A stretch of 64,000 bases of DNA from Acidobacteriales bacterium 59-55 (GCA_001897435.1 MKSV01000004.1:372001-436000), one strand, 5' to 3'. Counted from the stretch's first letter, positions 16,131 to 25,548 are shown. Notes: generated by a model from the sequence alone, not told the origin. Made by a program: numbers and translations.

Positions 16131-17246
16131 TTAAAGAGGGAGGAGGGCTGTGCGCAGAGTATCGCTGACCTGCGCAATTTCGTCTTCGGTGATGCGATTG
16201 AAGAAGGGAAGGGCTATGGCGCGGCTGGCCTGCGCTTCGGTGACAGGCAGCGCGGAGGAGCTTCGCCATGCGGCGTAGCTCGGTTGCAGGTGGATGGGCG
16301 CGAAGTAGCGCCCGCAGCCGATGCCTGCGTTGGTCAGCGCAGCTACGACGCGGTCGCGGTCTTCTTCTGCAAACGAGGTGTCGAGCCGGACGACGTAGAC
16401 AAACCAACTAATTCGGGTACCGGGAACGTCGATTGTGGGGAGGACGAGGCTGGGAAGCGCCGCGAGGGTTTGCTGATATTGCCGGGCTACGTTTTCGCGT
16501 TGCTGCAGAATGGCTTCGATGCGATCTAACTGCGCGAGGCCAAGGGCGCAGTTGATCTCCGAGAGGCGGTAGTTGTAGCCGACTTCGGCGTGCTGCAGCC
16601 AGTCGGCGTTGTCGTAGCGACCCTGGTTGCGGAGGGCTCGAATGCGGTCTGCGAGTTCGGGGCGTCCGGTGACGACCATGCCGCCTTCGCCGGTCGTGAT
16701 CTGCTTGTTGGGGTAGAAGCCGAAGACCGCGACGTCGCCGAAGGAGCCTGCTTTGCGGCCTTGATAGGTCGCGCCGATGGCCTCGCAGGCGTCTTCGATG
16801 ATGAGGAGCTGATGACGCCGGGCTATCTCCATGATGGCGGTCATCTCGGCGGGGCGACCAAAGGTGTGGACGACGAGAATGGCGCGGGTCTTCGGTGTGA
16901 TTGCTCGCTCGATGCTGGCCGGGGACATGTTCAGGGACTCGGCATCGATGTCGACGAAGACAGGATGAGCGCGTTCGTAACGGATGACATTGGCAGCGGC
17001 GATGAAGGTGAACGAGGGCACGATAACCTCATCTCCTTCGCCGATGCCGAGGGCGCGAACACACAGGTGAAGCCCAGCGGTTCCGGAGCTGACGGCGACG
17101 GCGTGGGGAACGCCGATGTAATCCGCCATCGCGTGTTCAAACGCCTCCATCTGAGGACCGAGACTGAGCCGCGAGGTGCGCAGAACGGCGGTGACCGCGT
17201 CGATCTCGGATTCGGTGATGTCGGGCGATGAGAGGGGAATCGTCAT
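16131..17246 (-). CDS. DegT/DnrJ/EryC1/StrS aminotransferase
   Basis: PLP-dependent nucleotide-sugar aminotransferase, 371 aa. SSGTAGLHL is the phosphate-binding region, EDACEAIGATYQG carries the cofactor-ring Asp, and FGFYPNKQITTGEGGM holds the Schiff-base Lys181. Family members transfer an amino group from glutamate onto a keto-sugar nucleotide, commonly the 4-keto product of a 4,6-dehydratase. That fits its place as third gene after a dehydratase and a NeuC-like epimerase, with which it shares a 4-nt ATGA overlap. A likely product is a 4-amino-4,6-dideoxy-N-acetylhexosamine nucleotide, as made by LegC or PglE; this is inference from context. Confidence 0.9.
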   Translation of the reverse strand: MTIPLSSPDITESEIDAVTAVLRTSRLSLGPQMEAFEHAMADYIGVPHAVAVSSGTAGLHLCVRALGIGEGDEVIVPSFTFIAAANVIRYERAHPVFVDIDAESLNMSPASIERAITPKTRAILVVHTFGRPAEMTAIMEIARRHQLLIIEDACEAIGATYQGRKAGSFGDVAVFGFYPNKQITTGEGGMVVTGRPELADRIRALRNQGRYDNADWLQHAEVGYNYRLSEINCALGLAQLDRIEAILQQRENVARQYQQTLAALPSLVLPTIDVPGTRISWFVYVVRLDTSFAEEDRDRVVAALTNAGIGCGRYFAPIHLQPSYAAWRSSSALPVTEAQASRAIALPFFNRITEDEIAQVSDTLRTALLPL

Positions 17247-18412
17247 GGGCGTTTTGATTGCCCATCTTCGGAAAAGGCCCGCTTGCGGAGCAGTCCTTCG
17301 AGAGGAACGGAGGTGAGGACCTGCACGATTCGCTCCGCGGCGTGGCCGTCGCCGTAGGGGTTGGTCATGCCGCGCAAGGAATCGCGGAAGGCTGTGCTTC
17401 GACTAGTAGCAATTTTTTCGAGGATGGATACAGCGTTCGGTTCGGCGTCGAGGATATTGGGTGCTCGCTCGCGTCCGAACTGGCGCAGGCCGACGTTGAC
17501 TACGGGCAGGGCGAAGGACGCGGCTTCCATGATGCCGCTGCTGGAGTTTCCCAGCAGGAGACCGGCGTTTTGCAGCAGGCTCCAATAGGTCACGGCGCCG
17601 AGGTTGACGAAGACATGTGCGTCGGGATGTTGGCGGATAAATTCGTGGGTGCGCTGCATGAGGCTGTGGCTGCCGGCATCGGCGTTGGGATAGCAGAAGA
17701 TGATCTGGCCGTCGATTTGAGCCAGCGCGGCGAAGAGCGCGTCTGCCTCTTCCGTAGTGTTCTGCAATAGGGTTACGGGGTGATAGGCCACAACGGTTGG
17801 TGAGGGTTTGAGGTCAATCTTGAGTGCCTGCTGTAATTCGGATCGGGTCGGCAATCGGCTGCGCGCGATGTGATCGAGCGAGGGAGCGCCGGCGCGATGG
17901 ACACGCCAGGGCTCTTCGCCCATGCTGATGACGCGGGCACGCGCTCCGTCGGTCGAGGTGAAGTGGATGTGCGCCATCTTGGTGAGGGCGTTGCGGACGG
18001 CGTCGTCGATGGCTCCTTCGCTGACCTCTCCGCCTTCGATGTGCGCTACGGGAATGCGCAGGGTCAGAGCGACGCTGGCGGGCGCGAGCATCTCGTAGCG
18101 GTCCGCGATCAGCAGCAGCAGGTCTGGACGCATCTGCGAGAGCGCGTCGGTCAGGCCGAGCACGGCCAGCCCTAGAGTTTTGGCCATGCCGGTGTCGGTG
18201 TCCGAGTTCAGCAGGCACTCGATACGCGAGGTGATCGTGAAGCCATCCCGCTCGATCTCGTCGACGGTATTGCCGAAGGCGGGGGAGAGATGCGCGGCGA
18301 GGACGATGAGCTTCAAGTCCACGCCGGGGTGGGCGGCAAGGTCTTTGAGCGGCCAGTAGAGGTGGCTGTAGTCGGCGCGCGAACTTGTGACCACGGCGAT
18401 GGTGCGCTTCAT
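17243..18412 (-). CDS. UDP-GlcNAc 2-epimerase, hydrolysing (NeuC/LegG type)
   Basis: Cytoplasmic enzyme of 389 aa with the GT-B-like fold of WecB/NeuC. The hydrolysing branch is indicated by VTSSRADYSHLYWPL at the N-terminus, HIEGGEVSEGAIDDAVRNALTKMAH, PSLDHIARS, AYHPVTLLQNTTEEADAL and the nucleotide-binding NSSSGIMEAASF. NeuC and LegG convert UDP-GlcNAc or its diamino-trideoxy derivative to free N-acetylmannosamine-type sugars and UDP. Its first and last bases overlap the dehydratase and the aminotransferase genes by 4 nt each, so the three proteins are made together. The LegG reading is preferred because both partner genes are of the 4,6-dehydratase and 4-aminotransferase type. Confidence 0.88.
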   Translation of the reverse strand: MKRTIAVVTSSRADYSHLYWPLKDLAAHPGVDLKLIVLAAHLSPAFGNTVDEIERDGFTITSRIECLLNSDTDTGMAKTLGLAVLGLTDALSQMRPDLLLLIADRYEMLAPASVALTLRIPVAHIEGGEVSEGAIDDAVRNALTKMAHIHFTSTDGARARVISMGEEPWRVHRAGAPSLDHIARSRLPTRSELQQALKIDLKPSPTVVAYHPVTLLQNTTEEADALFAALAQIDGQIIFCYPNADAGSHSLMQRTHEFIRQHPDAHVFVNLGAVTYWSLLQNAGLLLGNSSSGIMEAASFALPVVNVGLRQFGRERAPNILDAEPNAVSILEKIATSRSTAFRDSLRGMTNPYGDGHAAERIVQVLTSVPLEGLLRKRAFSEDGQSKRP

Positions 18413-19548
18413 GCGTTCACCGTGGCCGCTGCCTGCACCTGTTCTCGGAGATGCGCGCTCGGTTGATATTCCGGCACCAGGCTTTGGACGGCGCGCAGCA
18501 GGGCGGGCAGATTGCGAATATGTGAAGCTGTTCGCAGATCGTCTAATGCGACGGAGATCTCATTCGGCGAGAGCGTGGGCGTCTGGACTTCGCGGAGCAT
18601 GCCGTTGGCGGCACTTCGATACGACTCGCGCGATGAGATCAGCGACTCTTCCATCTTGTCTCCGGGGCGAAGGCCCGTGAAGACAATTTGTATCTCATTG
18701 TCTGGGCTCTCCTGCCCGATGAGATATTTCGCAAGATCGAGGATGCGAATCGGATCTGCCAGCGGCGGCACAAGCAGACCGGCGGCAGTGTCTGGAGCGA
18801 GAGCGAGCAGAAGCGCGTCTACGGCCTCAGAGAGCGTCATGAAGTAACGGCTCACCTCAGGGTGCGATACCGTGATCGGGCCGCCGTGAGCAATCTGCCT
18901 GAGAAAGAGGGGGACGACGCTGCCCGAGGAGCCGAGCACGTTGCCCAGGCGGACGATCTTTCGGCAAACGGGGCCTGGCCGCTGCGTAAGCAGAATATGT
19001 TCGGCGATGCGCTTGGAGGCTCCCATCATGCTCGACGGATCGACGGCCTTGTCAGTCGAAACCATCAGCATCTGTTCGCAGTCGTACTGGGCTGTCGCTG
19101 TGGCGAGAATATGAGTACCGAAGACATTGTTCGCTACGACGGAGAAGGGGTTGCTCTCCATCAGCGGCACATGCTTGAAGGCCGCGGCATGAAGGACAAT
19201 CTCAGGGCGGTGCCGCTCGAACAGGCTGAAGATAGCCTCTGAATCACAGACGTTGGCAAGGATCGGAAAGAGTGTCGGCAGTTCGTCGGTTTGCTCTGTG
19301 AGGGCTTGCTGAATGTCGTAGAGAGCACTCTCGGAGGAGTCGACGAGGATCAGTTCGCGGGCGAGTCGGGCAACCGATTTTGCCAGCGCCGAACCGATGC
19401 AGCCTCCAGCACCGGTAACCAGAATCCGTTTCCCAGCGAGGAATAAGGGGATTCGGCCAGGAAGCATGAACGATCCGGATAAGACACTGCGCCCGAGAAG
19501 AGGTTGCCAGTCGCAAAGGGGGTGATCGATTTTTTGGAGGAACGGCAA
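18409..19548 (-). CDS. Nucleoside-diphosphate-sugar 4,6-dehydratase (CapD/LegB-like)
   Basis: Extended SDR enzyme of 379 aa, first gene of the three-gene sugar operon. The NAD(P)-binding VTGAGGCIGSALAKS begins at about residue 44. HAAAFKHVPLMESNP, STDKAVDPSSMMGASKRIAE and the NVLGSSGSVVPLF region are the marks of soluble CapD/FlaA1/LegB dehydratases, in which the usual active-site Tyr is replaced by Met before Gly-x-Ser-Lys. No membrane helices are seen, unlike WbpM or PglF. The TTG start at 19548 is favoured because the preceding residues QPLLGR match the conserved lead-in of the family; an ATG at 19467 would remove it. A 483-nt control region separates it from the divergent TonB receptor. 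Confidence 0.85.
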   Translation of the reverse strand: MPFLQKIDHPLCDWQPLLGRSVLSGSFMLPGRIPLFLAGKRILVTGAGGCIGSALAKSVARLARELILVDSSESALYDIQQALTEQTDELPTLFPILANVCDSEAIFSLFERHRPEIVLHAAAFKHVPLMESNPFSVVANNVFGTHILATATAQYDCEQMLMVSTDKAVDPSSMMGASKRIAEHILLTQRPGPVCRKIVRLGNVLGSSGSVVPLFLRQIAHGGPITVSHPEVSRYFMTLSEAVDALLLALAPDTAAGLLVPPLADPIRILDLAKYLIGQESPDNEIQIVFTGLRPGDKMEESLISSRESYRSAANGMLREVQTPTLSPNEISVALDDLRTASHIRNLPALLRAVQSLVPEYQPSAHLREQVQAAATVNA

Positions 19549-19823
19549 GATCCTTATTTGTCCTTAGCAGGCATCTTTTCACCAGCTTACATGGGATTAC
19601 CGAAAAGCTGCAGGCCGGACGCGGGGGGCGCGTTTTCTCTTGACATCAAAGCTTCAAGAACATAAACAAAGAGATGAACTAAAGCGGTTTACTAACCTAT
19701 CTATTTCAATGGACGGGTTTTGTCTTATCTTGATTCGTGCTGTACTCAAACGGTTCTCTATAGAAATTCTATGAATTTTTTTGATAGCGCAAATAACTCT
19801 TGACAGGCGTTGTTTCATTCATG

Positions 19824-19834
19824 TAAACGGTTTA
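19824..19834. promoter_or_regulatory. LacI-type palindrome TAAACGGTTTA
   Basis: Perfect 5-bp arms (TAAAC, GTTTA) around a central G. It overlaps the -10 position of the TTGACA promoter at 19800, so binding would block that promoter. Confidence 0.45.
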
Positions 19835-19836
19835 TC

Positions 19837-19864
19837 AAACTAACTGAAGCGTTTTAGTTAGTTT
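19837..19864. promoter_or_regulatory. 28-bp operator-like dyad
   Basis: AAACTAACT (19837-19845) and AGTTAGTTT (19856-19864) form a perfect 9-bp inverted repeat around GAAGCGTTTT, itself partly symmetric with CG at the exact centre. It would overlap the -35 position of the TATCCT promoter at 19879. Confidence 0.55.
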
Positions 19865-20031
19865 GGCTGGTTCGGTTTTATCCTCAGTCGTGTCAAAAAC
19901 AGGAACCGGCGGATAGCAACGATGCCGGACAGCGGAGCGGTGCAACGGCGCCTGCGATCGCTGGAGCTAGTTAAGACGTTGTGCCAGATTTTCTTGGCTA
20001 TTGATGCACGTGAAAGATATTTGGAGGCAGT

Positions 20032-23000
20032 ATGCAATCGAAACAGGATCGTGGGAAGATTCTCCCGAAGTTGTGGCGGTATGTGCCGCTGAGCCTGGCG
20101 CTGGCTTTAGCGTCGTTTCTGGTGTTTCTGCCAACGGCAGGGGCGCAGGTTTCCGCGACACTCAATGGCACGGTGACGGACGCGACGGGCGCGGTGATTC
20201 CCGGTGCGAACGTCGTGCTGACCAATGACGCCACGAAAGAGACTCGCACTGGCGTCAGCAATGACAGCGGATACTTTGCCTTTCCGGCCTTGCTGCCCGC
20301 GACCTACTCGGTCAGGATCGACGCGAAGGGCTTCAAGAGCTATGAGAGGCACGGCATCGTGCTGCATGCAGCCGATCTCATCAAGCTTGCTAACATTCAG
20401 TTGGCTATCGGCCAGACGAACGAGACGGTTACGGTCGAGGCGAATACGCAGATCATCCCAGTGGAGAACGGCCAGCGTGCCGCGATCCTCGACTTCAAGG
20501 ATATTCAGCAGTTGGCCATTCAGGGCCGCAACCTTTCAGAACTGCTGAAGGTGCTGCCGGGCGTCACCAGCGTTCAGAATGGCCTGAGTAACGGCTCCAT
20601 GTTCGATCCTACGGTTGTCAGTGTGGGCTCGAGCGCGGTTGGTAACGGACTGAACGCGAACGGCGCGGTCAACCGCGGCGGCACCAGCCAGCTTTCGGAC
20701 GGCGTCGACGTCGACGATCCGGGTTGCGATTGCAATTCGATCGCGATTCTGAACCCCGATATGACGCAGGAAGTCAGTGTGCAGACCTCGAACTTCGGCG
20801 CAGACGCTCCGCGCGGTCCGGTGGTTATCAACGCGATCAGCAAATCGGGCGGCGCAGAGTACCATGGCGGCGCGTATTTGTATGCGCGCAATGATGTCCT
20901 AAACGCCAACGACTGGCAGAGTAACCACAAGGGAGATCCACGAGGCGCCGCTCACTACTACTATCCCGGCGGCAACTTTGGCGGCCCGGTTCCCTTTACC
21001 CACAAGAAGCTGCGTTTCTGGGTTGGCTATGAGCGCATCCTGCAGAATACGGGCAACTCAAACCGCTTACAGTCCTTTATTCCCACCGCGGATATGATGT
21101 CCGGCAATTTCACCAACACACCTGCAAATGTGACGTTTTGCCAGGGCAAGCTGCTTACCGCCGATTCGACGAATGGATGCAACGACCTCACCGGAACAGT
21201 CTTGCCCGATGGCACGATCATTGGTCAGGGATCGCGGCCTGCGGGCATCATTCCCGCGGAGTTCCTCGATCCGGGTGCGAAGGCGCTGGCCAGCTTCTGG
21301 CCTGCGGCGAACGCCGACCCGATGAACACGGGCCCTGGATACAACTACGACCAGGCGATCCCCGGGAAGCACAACGGTTATCTCTTTCGCGCGCGTGTGG
21401 ACTACAACCTCAGCGACAAGACCAGCTTCTTCATCTCCTACCAGTATGGCCAGGATGCAGCGCCTTCGCAGGGCAATGGCGCTCACATCTACTGGACGCC
21501 GGGTAACTCCATTCCCTATCCGGGCGGCGGGTTGATCAGCAGCTCGTTCTCGAAGTCCATTGCGGGCCATTTCACTCATATCTTCAGCCCTACCCTCACC
21601 AACGAGTTCATCGCGAGCTGGGGCTTCGGCAACTTCCCCGTAGGACCGCCGAACGCATCAGCAGCATACAAGACGACTCTCGGTTATCCAACCAGCTACG
21701 GAACCATCTTCAAGACAGGTTCGCCTCTGATTCCGTCCTACAGCAGCGCGGGCGGCTATACGTTCCCGGACTTCTCCCAGCAGGATATCTTCGAGACGGG
21801 AGGCAAGTACCTTGTTCGCAAGGAGATGCCGGCTTTCTCCGATGACCTGACCAAGGTCATCAACACCCACACCATCAAGGTCGGGGTCTATGCAGAGAAT
21901 GTAGGCAACATCCAGGGAGCATCCCTGTCCCCGAATGGAAATCTGAGCAGCTTCAATCAGGGCGGCACAGTGCATAACAATCTCTTCGGGGGCAGCCCTC
22001 TCGGCTCTCCGAACAACCCCACCGCAAACTTCCTGATGGGTGTTGTGAATGGCTATGGCGAGAACAATGCAGCTCCCATCAGCGATATGGCCTATCAGAC
22101 GTTTTCGTTCTATGGGAACGACTCGTGGAAGGCAACGAGACGCCTGAGCATCGAGTACGGTGTTCGCTTCGACCATATCGGTCATTGGTATGACCGGCAA
22201 GGCAATGGGCTTGCCGTCTTTATTCCGTCGCTGGTTGAGGCAGACTACAACAGCGGCAAGCTAAACCCAGGCGTCTACTGGCACGGGATCAACCCCGGCA
22301 TCCCCAAGAGCGGTCAGCCGGATCGCTTCCTTCTTGTCTCTCCACGTTTCGGACTTTCCTATGACATCTTTGGCACAGGAAAGACCCTGATACGCGGCGG
22401 ATGGGGTGTCTATCGGTTCACGGATCAGTACAACGACTACACAGGCGCGTTGACGACGGCACAGAGCATTCAGACTTATAACTTGCCCAGCCAGACCAGC
22501 GTACTCTTGCCGCAGATTGGGAATATTCCCGCTCCAATTGTCGGTGCTTTGCCAGGCCAGCCGGGTCACACCGTCAATGGCGGAATCAATGCTCTGGATC
22601 CCACAGACTACGGCATTCCCGAGAGTCGATCCTATAATCTGACGATCTCGCAGCAGGCACCCTGGAGCTCCCTGGTCGAAGTTGCCTACGTCGGCAGCAC
22701 CAGCAAGGAACTGGTGATGGGCGGCGAGAGCATCTCGGGCAGCGGCTTCGGCGACTTCACCAATCAGAACAAGGTTCCCCTGGGCGCGTTCTTCAAGCCT
22801 GATCCGGTCACTGGAGTCATCTCTCCGAACCCAGAGAATCTCTCCGACGGTGCTCCGAAAAACCAAGAGGCTGACTACCGTCCTTTTGGAAAAGAGTATG
22901 GAACCAACGCAATCAACGTAAACAGCAACTCGGGCTATGCGAACTACAACGGCCTGCAGTTGAGCTGGGTGAAGCGCTCCGACCGCCTTACCTTCAACTT

Positions 23001-23697
23001 CAACTACACCTGGTCCAAGACGCTCGGCACTGGTCAGCAGATCGATCCATTCACGGTCGCCGGCAACTATGGCATCCTGGCCATCGACCGCCCGTATGTC
23101 TTCAACTCGTCCTACTCCTATAACTTCCTCAGGGTCTACAACGGCGATTCGCATCTCATCAGCGGCATTGCAAATGGCTGGACGCTCTCTGGAATTACTA
23201 CGTGGCAGTCGGGCGGTAATCTGCAAGCGACCAATAGCCCGAACTTCGGGCTCTCGATCACCGGCCTCAGCCAGAACACGTACTTCGGTACTTCAGCGTC
23301 GAAGCTGATTATGCCGGTTCTGACCTGCGACGCGGGCGCAAACCTGAAAGACAAGCAGCGCGTGAATGAGGCGTGCTTTGCGGCACCAGCTATCGGCACC
23401 AACGGACCGCGGAATCTTCCTTACTTCAGGAACGCGGACTTCTTCGATACCGATCTGGCCGCATACAAGACGTTCCATATCACGGAGGGCCAGACCATCC
23501 AGTTCCGCGCCTCGGCATTCAACTTTATCAATCATCCGCTGGCGCAGTTTGGATCCGGTAGTCAGTTGCAACTCCACTACAACCATGACCTGACGCCAAA
23601 CACGTCATCCAACTCCAAGACGCTTGGCTTCCTCGATACCAAGACTGGCGGCCACTCGCAACGCACCATGGAACTGGCTATCAAGTACAACTTCTAG
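20032..23697 (+). CDS. TonB-dependent receptor with carboxypeptidase-regulatory domain (Oar-like)
   Basis: Outer-membrane active transporter of 1221 aa, the large acidobacterial type. A signal peptide runs to about residue 39 (LPTAGAQ). Residues about 40-125 are a CarboxypepD_reg-like beta-sandwich (ATLNGTVTDATGAVIPGANVVLTN). The plug follows (IQGRNLSELLKVLPGV, VNRGGTSQLSDGVDVDDPG), then a long beta-barrel ending in the expected C-terminal phenylalanine (ELAIKYNF). GGAGG lies 6 nt before the ATG. In this group the substrates are usually oligosaccharides or other polymers; the downstream sulfatase set suggests a sulfated ligand, which is inference. A strong terminator follows. Confidence 0.93.
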   Translation: MQSKQDRGKILPKLWRYVPLSLALALASFLVFLPTAGAQVSATLNGTVTDATGAVIPGANVVLTNDATKETRTGVSNDSGYFAFPALLPATYSVRIDAKGFKSYERHGIVLHAADLIKLANIQLAIGQTNETVTVEANTQIIPVENGQRAAILDFKDIQQLAIQGRNLSELLKVLPGVTSVQNGLSNGSMFDPTVVSVGSSAVGNGLNANGAVNRGGTSQLSDGVDVDDPGCDCNSIAILNPDMTQEVSVQTSNFGADAPRGPVVINAISKSGGAEYHGGAYLYARNDVLNANDWQSNHKGDPRGAAHYYYPGGNFGGPVPFTHKKLRFWVGYERILQNTGNSNRLQSFIPTADMMSGNFTNTPANVTFCQGKLLTADSTNGCNDLTGTVLPDGTIIGQGSRPAGIIPAEFLDPGAKALASFWPAANADPMNTGPGYNYDQAIPGKHNGYLFRARVDYNLSDKTSFFISYQYGQDAAPSQGNGAHIYWTPGNSIPYPGGGLISSSFSKSIAGHFTHIFSPTLTNEFIASWGFGNFPVGPPNASAAYKTTLGYPTSYGTIFKTGSPLIPSYSSAGGYTFPDFSQQDIFETGGKYLVRKEMPAFSDDLTKVINTHTIKVGVYAENVGNIQGASLSPNGNLSSFNQGGTVHNNLFGGSPLGSPNNPTANFLMGVVNGYGENNAAPISDMAYQTFSFYGNDSWKATRRLSIEYGVRFDHIGHWYDRQGNGLAVFIPSLVEADYNSGKLNPGVYWHGINPGIPKSGQPDRFLLVSPRFGLSYDIFGTGKTLIRGGWGVYRFTDQYNDYTGALTTAQSIQTYNLPSQTSVLLPQIGNIPAPIVGALPGQPGHTVNGGINALDPTDYGIPESRSYNLTISQQAPWSSLVEVAYVGSTSKELVMGGESISGSGFGDFTNQNKVPLGAFFKPDPVTGVISPNPENLSDGAPKNQEADYRPFGKEYGTNAINVNSNSGYANYNGLQLSWVKRSDRLTFNFNYTWSKTLGTGQQIDPFTVAGNYGILAIDRPYVFNSSYSYNFLRVYNGDSHLISGIANGWTLSGITTWQSGGNLQATNSPNFGLSITGLSQNTYFGTSASKLIMPVLTCDAGANLKDKQRVNEACFAAPAIGTNGPRNLPYFRNADFFDTDLAAYKTFHITEGQTIQFRASAFNFINHPLAQFGSGSQLQLHYNHDLTPNTSSNSKTLGFLDTKTGGHSQRTMELAIKYNF

Positions 23698-23716
23698 CTT
23701 GTTCTATAACCTGGGC

Positions 23717-23748
23717 GGGGCGGCTCTTTTTCGAGCCGCCCCATTTTT
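23717..23748 (+). terminator. Intrinsic terminator of the TonB receptor gene
   Basis: A perfect 10-bp stem, GGGGCGGCTC (23717-23726) with GAGCCGCCCC (23733-23742), with loop TTTTTC and a trailing ATTTTT. It begins 20 nt after the stop codon and is the clearest terminator in the window. It separates the receptor transcript from the TPR-CRTAC1 pair. Confidence 0.93.
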
Positions 23749-23803
23749 CTGCGATGGGATGGCAATGCATTTCTGTCGAACGAGGAGCTTCACAGTCCTT
23801 CGC

Positions 23804-23809
23804 TATACT
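23804..23809 (+). promoter_or_regulatory. TANNNT box of TPR gene
   Basis: TATACT ends 8 nt before the ATG at 23818; no Shine-Dalgarno sequence is present. It provides the expected new promoter after the terminator. Confidence 0.5.
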
Positions 23810-23817
23810 TTGGTTCA

Positions 23818-25548
23818 ATGCCAGTGAGAATTGCTACAACGGGAAGCCGGGAATGTTACAGGCCGAGGCGACTCGTTATCCATCGGATGCGAGTGCCGGT
23901 GTTGCTTGTTCTCTGCATGTTGATGGCGCGAATCTGTTGCGGCCAGAGCGTGGAGAAGGCTTCTCGTCCCGGCAGCGATCTCCAGCAATTGTATGAGGCG
24001 GCGCAGCGCGCGCAATCGAATGGCGATCTTGCCCACGCAGCGCAGGACTATCAGGGCTTTCTCGTGACCGCTCTCCGGCATCTGGCCGAGGGCCATGTTC
24101 ATGCTGGGGACTATCCGGGTGGGGCGAAGCTCTTTGATGAGGCGCTGGCGGTTATGCCGGAGAGAGCGGCGACCGATCTGCATCTCGCCTACGCTCAGGC
24201 CGCTCTTCTGGCCCGTGATATTCCGACTGCGAAGGTTCAGGCTCAGGCGGTCGTCACCGTCGATCCGAAGAACGCTGAAGCGCGGCTGGTGCTGGGAGAA
24301 GCGCTACTGCAGATGGATGAGAATGTGGAAGCGCGTAAGCAACTGGAGGCGGCAGTTGCTCTGGATTCGAACTACAAAAACGGGTTAGCTTTGGCGACGG
24401 CCTACCTGGCTTTGTCGGACACAAAGAATGCGGCGAGGCTGTTCAGCGAGATGTCGGCCGGCTTTGGGGACAAGGCGGCAATTCATCTGGACTTTGGCCG
24501 CGCCTATGCGGAGGCGGGCGATCCCGACCTGGCCATCACGGAGTTCAAGAAGGCCATTGCGCTCGATCCACGCCTGCCGGAGGCGCATTACTGTCTGGGC
24601 GCGTCCTATCTGCTGAGTCAGGGACAAGTGGGATTTCCCGAAGCGGTCAAGGAGTTTCATCGCGAGCTCGAACTGAATCCGAACGATTATTTCAGCCTGG
24701 CTCAGTTGGGGTATGTCGCCTTTACGGAGCGACGGTTCGCCGAGGCCGAAGCGAGCCTGAAGCGTGCCGCCGCGCTTGATCCGCTTAACCCTGACAATCC
24801 TCTGTTGCTCGGCCAGGTGTATATGCAACTCAATCGGCCAGCCGAGGCCGAGGCGGCTTTGCGCAAGGCAATCGCGCTGACGACCGACCTTGCGCGCAAT
24901 CACTACCAGGTGCAGCGCGCTCACTATTTGCTGGGACGGCTGCTGGTACAGACCGGCCATGCCGACGAGGCGAAGCGGGAGATGCAAATATCGGCAAGCC
25001 TGTTGAAGCAGAATATGATGCGCGATCAGGCGAAGTTGAGAGGGGCTCCTATGGGAGAGACTGCGGGCATCGCTCCATTTGAGCGCCCGCTCGACCAGGC
25101 ACCCATGGATGCGAAGGCGAAGCGAGAACTGGAGAACTTCACAGCGCGCACCGCGCCGGCGCTTGCGGACGGTTACAACAATCTGGGAGCAATCGCTGCC
25201 GGCTCCGATGAGTTTGCAACCGCCACCGGATACTTTGAGAAGGCGGCGAAGTGGAACCCGTCACTGGAGGGACTCGACTATAACTGGGGCAGGGCGGCGT
25301 TCTCGGCGAATCTTTATGCGCAGGCGGTGCCACCTCTGAGCCGATATCTCGCGGCGCATCCGCAAGAGCAGGGAGCGCGGCGCGTGCTTGGCGTCAGCTA
25401 TTTCATGCTGAAGAACTATGCTGCCGTGGTGCGGACACTGGAGCCGATTGCATCCTCGCTTGCCGCTACTCCGCAACTGGCGAATATGTATGCTCAGGCA
25501 CAGACTCTGGCTCCTGTCGCGAAGAAGGGCGTACATGCTCAGCCGTGA
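23818..25548 (+). CDS. Exported TPR-repeat protein paired with CRTAC1 protein
   Basis: A 576-aa protein. The start at 23818 fits the TATACT box 8 nt upstream and gives a basic 23-residue lead before the hydrophobic signal segment RVPVLLVLCMLMARICCG. An ATG at 23887 would start directly at the signal peptide. Most of the rest is TPR: units at about 45-80, 100-240 (AKVQAQAVVTVDPKNAEARLV) and 245-400, then a charged linker and more repeats to 560. No enzymatic motif. Its end overlaps the next gene by 14 nt, so the two proteins are probably made in fixed ratio. TPR and FG-GAP/UnbV genes are often side by side in Acidobacteriota. Confidence 0.85.
   Translation: MPVRIATTGSRECYRPRRLVIHRMRVPVLLVLCMLMARICCGQSVEKASRPGSDLQQLYEAAQRAQSNGDLAHAAQDYQGFLVTALRHLAEGHVHAGDYPGGAKLFDEALAVMPERAATDLHLAYAQAALLARDIPTAKVQAQAVVTVDPKNAEARLVLGEALLQMDENVEARKQLEAAVALDSNYKNGLALATAYLALSDTKNAARLFSEMSAGFGDKAAIHLDFGRAYAEAGDPDLAITEFKKAIALDPRLPEAHYCLGASYLLSQGQVGFPEAVKEFHRELELNPNDYFSLAQLGYVAFTERRFAEAEASLKRAAALDPLNPDNPLLLGQVYMQLNRPAEAEAALRKAIALTTDLARNHYQVQRAHYLLGRLLVQTGHADEAKREMQISASLLKQNMMRDQAKLRGAPMGETAGIAPFERPLDQAPMDAKAKRELENFTARTAPALADGYNNLGAIAAGSDEFATATGYFEKAAKWNPSLEGLDYNWGRAAFSANLYAQAVPPLSRYLAAHPQEQGARRVLGVSYFMLKNYAAVVRTLEPIASSLAATPQLANMYAQAQTLAPVAKKGVHAQP

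Larger units (their letters stand above)
19549..20031. promoter_or_regulatory. Divergent AT-rich control region of the TonB receptor and sugar operon
   Basis: No credible gene lies in this 483-nt stretch, which is visibly richer in A and T than its surroundings. Two TTGACA boxes occur at 19640-19645 and 19800-19805. The second is followed after 18 nt by TAAACG, which is part of a palindrome. A TANNNT box (TATCCT, 19879-19884) could start a leader of about 140 nt for the receptor. Central-CG half-sites recur: TAAAGCGGTTTA at 19680, AAACGGTT at 19748, TAAACGGTTTA at 19824 and GAAGCGTTTT at 19846. The layout suggests control by a LacI-type regulator, not encoded in this window. Confidence 0.55.

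Noticed and set aside
16590..17231. Plus-strand open frame of 213 codons opposite the aminotransferase
   Set aside because: Antisense shadow; the aminotransferase has its PLP Lys and all motifs.
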